Origin: Mortierella sp. BCC40632
Taxonomy: Eukaryota > Mortierellomycota > Mortierellomycetes > Mortierellales > Mortierellaceae
NCBI GenBank assembly: GCA_011634665.1
Contig: WAEK01000002.1
Coordinates: 2,252,501-2,316,500 of the forward strand
Direction of reading: 5' to 3'
Length of the DNA stretch: 64,000 bases
A program made the position numbers and the translations under genes. Shown here one piece after another: positions 59,763-64,000 of the stretch. Under the pieces are notes generated by a model. It was not told where the DNA came from. It searched no databases and worked only from the letters and a program-made list of their open reading frames with translations. The first letter of the stretch is position 1; the number at the start of each line of letters is the position of its first letter.

Positions 59763-61082
59763 TCATTCCAACAAAGACACGCTCTCGTCCTTGACCAACC
59801 TCTTCTGCCGCTGTGTCTCTTGCTCCCGCTCAATATCAACGGCCCACAACGCTGCCCTATCCTCCCAAAAAATATTAAATGAAAAGACAGAGCATTTTTT
59901 GTTAATTTGATCCGCACTCATTCTCTCTCTCTCTCTCTCTCGACATAACCCCGTCCCTTTGGACAATCAACTCTTTCTCTCCGACTTACCCGATCGTGTT
60001 GGTAAAGCCAAAGACAATCCCGAACAGAGGTGCCATCTCGAGTGCTTGGGCCACAAAACCAAATGCAATGTACTGTGCCTACGTAGACAAATAGCATACC
60101 CCACAATGAATAGGGAAAAAAAAAAAAAAAAGTCCGTATATGAGCATTGCATCTTGGAGATCCTTCTCTTGAACCCACTTTTATCTTTCTCTCTCCCTCT
60201 CTCTCTTATCCCCTGTACTACCAGCACCATTACCTCGTGGGCTTTGATCCATTCCTGACGTTCCTGAGCAGTCATCTCCTTCATATCAAAAAAAGTCCGA
60301 TGAACGTCCGGAACGCGTGCCTTGCCGTTGATATAACAAAACACGACCTGACCAGCCACTGGAAGCAAATTCAATGGCAACGTCAATAACCAAAGTGCTA
60401 CCCGTTCCATCACATGAGTCGATGCCGCGCTCACAAGATCCCGTCGTCGTTGTCTTGAATGAGGTTGTCCTTGTTTCGAGATTAAATCCTTTTCAACATT
60501 GACCTCGGTCGAGGTGATCTCGAGCTTTTCCGAAACCACAGCTGCTTCGCCAACCGTAGTATCCTCTCCAGACCCAATCAAGTTTTGTTGTAACCGATGA
60601 GACGTCTTTGAATACGAGAATGAGAATGAGGTTGAGGTGGCACTAGATCCTTTCGCAAGTGATCCGTGTTGGAGGTGATGATGAGCAAACACAATCTTGT
60701 GGATCCGGCGACCATTGGCCTTTTCGTTCTCGAGAACCTTTCCCATGACTAGAGCGACCAGAAGCGAGGTCTCGCCCATAGTAAGAATAAATGCTGACCA
60801 GGTCTCCAGACTATGGCCTAGAAAAACCCATGATGGTGACAAGGCAGCAGATCGAGGAAGGAGAAGAGTCGCAATGGGTGAAAGGGTGATCCGGACAATG
60901 GTGACGATAAGACGACGTTGGAAAGCAAAAGTGATGGCGGAGAGTGGAAGGAGCACGGCCAAGGTGATGAGGAAGGATTTGAGGAGGGATTGGAGAAACT
61001 TGGGTCCCAGTTGGCGAAAGTGTTGGAGGAGGAAGATGACCCCAAGGAGAGGGTAACCGGCCGCAGTGGCCTGGGGTGTCAT
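59763..61082 (-). CDS. RRT8/LDS-like multi-pass membrane protein (EI24-type fold)
   Basis: Exons 61082-60234, 60078-59990 and 59856-59763 join in phase, 343 aa. Begins MTPQATAAGYPLLGVIFLLQ. Hydrophobic segments include PLLGVIFLLQHF, FLITLAVLLPLSAITFAF, IVRITLSPIATLLLP, SAFILTMGETSLLVALVMG and LWLLTLPLNLLPVAGQVVF. The conserved C-terminal region matches the fungal outer-spore-wall RRT8/LDS1/LDS2 group: CYINGKARVPDVHRTFFDMK, AQYIAFGFVAQALEMAPLFG and FGFTNTIGAALWAVDIE. In yeast these proteins are on lipid droplets and affect spore-wall dityrosine; in this fungus a lipid-droplet or ER membrane role is inference. A polar loop of about 100 residues separates two membrane blocks. The ATG lies 378 bp from the divergent HIT gene. 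Confidence 0.82.
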
Positions 61083-61460
61083 TTTGGGGGGGATGAGGTA
61101 GAGTAGAGTGTCGAGGTGAGATTAGAGAAAGAGATGAATGGAGCGAATGAATCAAAGTGGTTGTTGGTGACAAGATAGAGCTGGGCTGAGTTGAGTTGAG
61201 GATGTTTCAATGCGACTTTTGTCCCTCTGCTCAGGTCCGGCACGGTTTATTCTCCTCTCGGGTCAATTCTTTCATCCCGATCTCGCTTCTTTCTACTTTC
61301 TTCTTCATTTCCTGCATCCCTCTCTCTCATCCCCATTCTCATTCTCATTTTTCTCCTTTCATTCGTTCATCCTATTCTTCATCACACCCTGTGTCTACTA
61401 CAGACAATTGCTGATTGACCCGTCTCTTCCTCTCGAACCACCCCCCTTTTGCTTACCTCC
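61083..61460. promoter_or_regulatory. divergent intergenic region, probable shared promoter
   Basis: 378 bp between the ATG of the RRT8-like gene (minus) and the HIT-family gene (plus). Contains TCTCATTCTCATTTTTCTCC-type pyrimidine tracts reading toward the HIT gene. No clear TATA consensus. Confidence 0.4.
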
Positions 61461-61704
61461 ATGGCATTCATCTCCAAAATCCTCTGTCGTCCCTGTGTCT
61501 TTTGTGGCATCGTCGACGGGTCCTCGCCCGCGCGGTTGGTGTACAAGGTGATGACCAAAGCGTAGTCCTCCAACTCTTGTCAAAAGAAGACTTCTTGGCA
61601 TCTTCCAAGGACCCAAGCAGGGGAGCCGAGGAAGAGAGCACGCACGCGTTCTGGCTCTGTCTCATGTCATCGAAGCGAACCGCACCGCCTCCTAAAACCC
61701 ACCT

Positions 61705-61795
<91 letters not shown>

Positions 61796-62327
61796 AAATA
61801 GGACGAAGAGATTGCTGCGTTCCATGATATTAGTCCCTCTGCAGAAACGCATATCCTTGTAGTGCCTATTGAGCATGTCGAGAGTGTCAAGACCCTCACA
61901 CCGGATCACCTCGGCTTGCTCGAAAAGATGCGTCAAAAGGGGATCGAGCTTCTCCAAGAAAAGGGCCACGACCCTCCCACGTCCAAGTAAGACTTTTTCG
62001 TTCGTTCGTTCGTTCGTTCGTTTGTTCCTGGCATGGACTTGGCACGGTCCCTTTTTTGACTCTGTTCGGAAATGGACTGCTCAACAAAACCCTTGCGTTT
62101 TTTTTTTTTCTTACTCCTTGTTCCATGTTCACAGACTTGGATTTCATGTGCCGCCATTCAACACGGTCGGACACTTGCATTTACATGTCATCGGAGGTGA
62201 ATACAAGTCCAAGATTAGGAAACTCAAGTACGAATCTGGCAGGATGTGGTATATGGACATGAGTGAACTCCTTACCAAACTCGAGAAACTAAAGCAGACT
62301 CAACAACAAGAAAGGGCGCGTCTCTAG
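61461..62327 (+). CDS. HIT-family nucleotide hydrolase, HINT3-like
   Basis: Histidine-triad purine nucleoside phosphoramidase/AMP-lysine hydrolase family. Exons 61461-61547, 61802-61986 and 62135-62327, 154 aa. The N-terminus carries CRPCVFCGIVDGSSPARLVY, with two Cys pairs typical of HINT3-type proteins. Then DEEIAAFHDISPSAETHILV and PIEHVESVKTLTPDHLGLL. The active site reads LGFHVPPFNTVGHLHLHVIG, containing the His-x-His-x-His triad. It continues SGRMWYMDMSELLTKLEKLK and ends RARL. The join between exons 2 and 3 (phase 2, CCAA to ACTTGG) restores TSKLGFH. Intron 1 has an 80-bp CT tract immediately before the acceptor. Cellular substrate not deducible. Confidence 0.9.
61708..61788. repeat. 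(CT)n tract forming the pyrimidine tract of an acceptor
   Basis: About 80 bp of perfect CT dinucleotides ending 13 bases before the 3' splice site of intron 1 in the HIT-family gene. Confidence 0.95.
61997..62021. repeat. (TTCG)n tetranucleotide repeat
   Basis: About six TTCG units inside intron 2 of the HIT-family gene, just after its donor. Confidence 0.9.
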
Positions 62328-63671
62328 ACAAAAAAAGAAAATATAAAAATATGAAAGAAAGAAGGTCTATTAGAGCAATGGCTAACAGACAAGGAGAAAA
62401 AAAAAAGCATCCGAGTACTGCAACTTCAACCGTGCTCTTGGGTGCTAATCTAGACAAGAACCACTTTTCTTAGTCAGCACCAGTTAACATAGAATTTCAT
62501 ATATGCACAGAGAACTATACCTCTAAAATAATAGCACCTGGCCTCTTTGGCTACTCTGGACAAATACGACAATTGACTCTCTCCATCGATGCATCCCTGG
62601 AAAGAGCTATCTAAGATTCTGAGGCTGTCTTCAGATTGGGCTGTCGGGGAGGGGGGAGAGGAAGACGGGACCTGAGACTTTGAACTACATTCGGGGTACA
62701 ACTGCAAACGGAAGTATGCCGCGACAGGTCTGGTGAGCGTATATTTTCTGCAGTTTGTATAATGTTCAGCAACCATCTGGCAGACGAGCCCACACGCAGG
62801 CCGATCCTCGGAGCTAGGAGGACAGTGAATGGTGCGGGCGGCACGAGCACCTGGCCCTGAAGGTTTGGAAAGGACCGGTAAGTTTGCCCAAAACACATCA
62901 TTGAGCTTGATCTGGACAAAGAGCAGCAAATACAGGCCTTGTTGCCTCTCTTTGTCTATTTGCCTCTTTTGTCCCCTTTGCTGTATTTTTAGCACAGACA
63001 GTAAAAAGTGAGAGGGTGTCTGTGCCTGGCTTTAACTCGGCAACAAGCGGTCTTCAGTAAGGAGCTATATGGGACATGAGGGCTGTTTGAAGGGAAAAGA
63101 GACAGCTCGAAGCGAGCTCCTCCAAGGGTAGGAATGACTGAGAAGCGCTGGGCAGAGAGAAAGTGAGAGAGAGAGAGAGAGAGAGAGAAGACGAAGGGTA
63201 CAGGAGGACGGAAGGCAAGGCGTGGTGGGTGAGCACTCTCAGCTTAATGGAGAAGAAGGTTCATGACAGCTCTTTGGACAGCAAAAATATGCCCGCTGTT
63301 CTATTTGAACCACTGCAGCCTCCCCCTCGTTTTCACCACACTCATCTCCGACCAATCTCTCAGACACTCTCTCTTCTCTCTCAGACTCTCTCTCTCTCTC
63401 TCTCTCTCTCTCGCACTGCTGGGTGAGCGACCTTCTGTTTGCTTTCTCTCACAACAACAGACACACTCTCAAGTCCGATCTTCTTTCTTCTCTTTCTTCT
63501 CTTTCTTTCACTTTTTCCCTTTTTCTCTTTTTTGTCCGTTCATCCTCTGTTCACCCCCTGCTCACTCCTGTCTGCATCCCTGCTCACTCTCACTCTCTCT
63601 CTCTCCTTCGCTCCCCTCTCCTCTCTCTCTCTCTCTCTCTCTCTTCATCCCCACCCTCATTTCTGCCTGCG
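62328..63671. other. intergenic region before the fucosyltransferase-like gene
   Basis: From 62330 to 63130 there are almost no simple repeats. The only long frame is on the minus strand (listed separately). From 63130 GA tracts, then CT tracts (63389-63412, 63595-63645), lead to the next gene and are probably its promoter and 5' UTR. Confidence 0.45.
62474..62995 (-). CDS. hypothetical ORF of 173 aa, doubtful
   Basis: Uninterrupted frame MLKIQQRGQKRQIDKERQQG to MKFYVNWC in unique sequence. Composition is protein-like, with eight or nine cysteines and a Ser/Pro patch, but there is no motif I recognise and no signal peptide or membrane segment. It ends about 147 bp from the convergent HIT gene. 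It could equally be part of a spliced gene or chance. Confidence 0.22.
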   Translation of the reverse strand: MLKIQQRGQKRQIDKERQQGLYLLLFVQIKLNDVFWANLPVLSKPSGPGARAARTIHCPPSSEDRPACGLVCQMVAEHYTNCRKYTLTRPVAAYFRLQLYPECSSKSQVPSSSPPSPTAQSEDSLRILDSSFQGCIDGESQLSYLSRVAKEARCYYFRGIVLCAYMKFYVNWC

Positions 63672-64000
63672 ATGGCCAAGCCGTCGTTCTCCTCAGCGTT
63701 CTCCTCGTTGGGGACCCTCAACACTCGCACACTACTTATCCTCGTCTTTATCATCCTTGTCGGTGCTTACACTCTCATCTCCAACATCGATCTTGTCTCC
63801 GTCGAGCTCGACTTTACAAACCGACAACCCGTCGTTTCTGTCACCACCTCGACAAAGGAAGGCGAGCTTCCTCCACTCTTCACCAAACTCGACCCCAATG
63901 GCCGCTACCTCTCCTATCTCCCCTTTGCTGGACTCACCAACCAGTTCATTGGTCTCCAGGTTGCTGCCTTTATTGCGCTAAAGCTCAACCGTACACTCAT
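63672..64000 (+). CDS. O-fucosyltransferase-like type II membrane protein, 5' part
   Basis: Truncated by the window edge; 109 codons visible. MAKPSFSSAFSSLGTLNTRT precedes a membrane segment (LLILVFIILVGAYTLI), giving a Golgi/ER type II topology. The luminal stem is followed by RYLSYLPFAGLTNQFIGLQV and AAFIALKLNRTL. This resembles the first strand-helix of GDP-fucose O-fucosyltransferase-like proteins of fungi (YLxYLPxxGxxNQ, then a helix and LNRTL). The assignment rests on this one block; the catalytic region lies outside the window. The start has a favourable context (GCGATGG). Confidence 0.65.
   Translation, partial: MAKPSFSSAFSSLGTLNTRTLLILVFIILVGAYTLISNIDLVSVELDFTNRQPVVSVTTSTKEGELPPLFTKLDPNGRYLSYLPFAGLTNQFIGLQVAAFIALKLNRTL

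Noticed and set aside
1..64000. Ubiquitin/N-degron functional cluster (ATE1, USP, UCH in one window)
   Set aside because: The genes are tens of kilobases apart with unrelated genes between them and no shared promoter; co-occurrence is probably chance.

Overview
This window is eukaryotic nuclear DNA, almost certainly from a filamentous fungus. The intron-dense orthologues, the fungal-type Pyp/Ptp3 phosphatase, the RRT8-like protein and the low-complexity proteins suggest an early-diverging lineage such as Mortierellomycota; that placement is inference. Nothing prokaryotic, viral, CRISPR-like or transposon-like was recognised. The DNA is saturated with simple repeats: (GA/CT)n, long poly-A/T tracts, and CAA/CAG, GAT and CAT codon runs. 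Most long open frames over these tracts are not genes.

Layout. VPS26 (retromer, +, 871-2765) converges on ATE1 (arginyl-tRNA-protein transferase, -, 3364-6808). A 3.9 kb repeat-rich gap follows. Next come an MIT-domain protein (+, 10751-15188) and a membrane-anchored USP deubiquitinase (+, 16716-21249). The latter converges on a very large PP2A B''-type regulatory subunit gene (-, 21801 to about 32193). A Pyp/Ptp3-type rhodanese plus tyrosine phosphatase gene (-, 34984-39064) has a TATA box. YPT7/RAB7 (-, 42309-44589) carries an apparent one-base frame defect in exon 1.

A small basic hypothetical protein (+, about 45914-46777) converges on a DUF202 membrane protein (-, 46836-47702). The DUF202 gene diverges from a UCH-type ubiquitin hydrolase with a 12-nt exon (+, 47917-49192). 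A PIF1 helicase with a repetitive tail (+, 49525-53849) converges on an EF-hand SCaMC-type mitochondrial carrier (-, about 54257-57834). An RRT8/EI24-like membrane protein (-, 59763-61082) is divergent to a HINT3-like HIT protein (+, 61461-62327). The start of an O-fucosyltransferase-like type II membrane protein (+, 63672 onward) is cut by the window edge.

The genes do not form an operon or cluster; each is an independent housekeeping or regulatory gene. Themes that recur are endosomal traffic (VPS26, YPT7, possibly the MIT protein), ubiquitin and N-degron biology (ATE1, USP, UCH) and phosphatase signalling (PP2A B'', PTP). Gene models were assembled by hand from conserved protein sequence, GT/GC-AG boundaries and phase continuity. 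I found no convincing new multi-gene system. The most notable observations are the extreme N-terminal extension on the B'' subunit, the PIF1 repeat tail, the tiny exons, a GC-AG intron, the YPT7 exon-1 frame defect and a strand polarity of GA/CT repeats inside introns.
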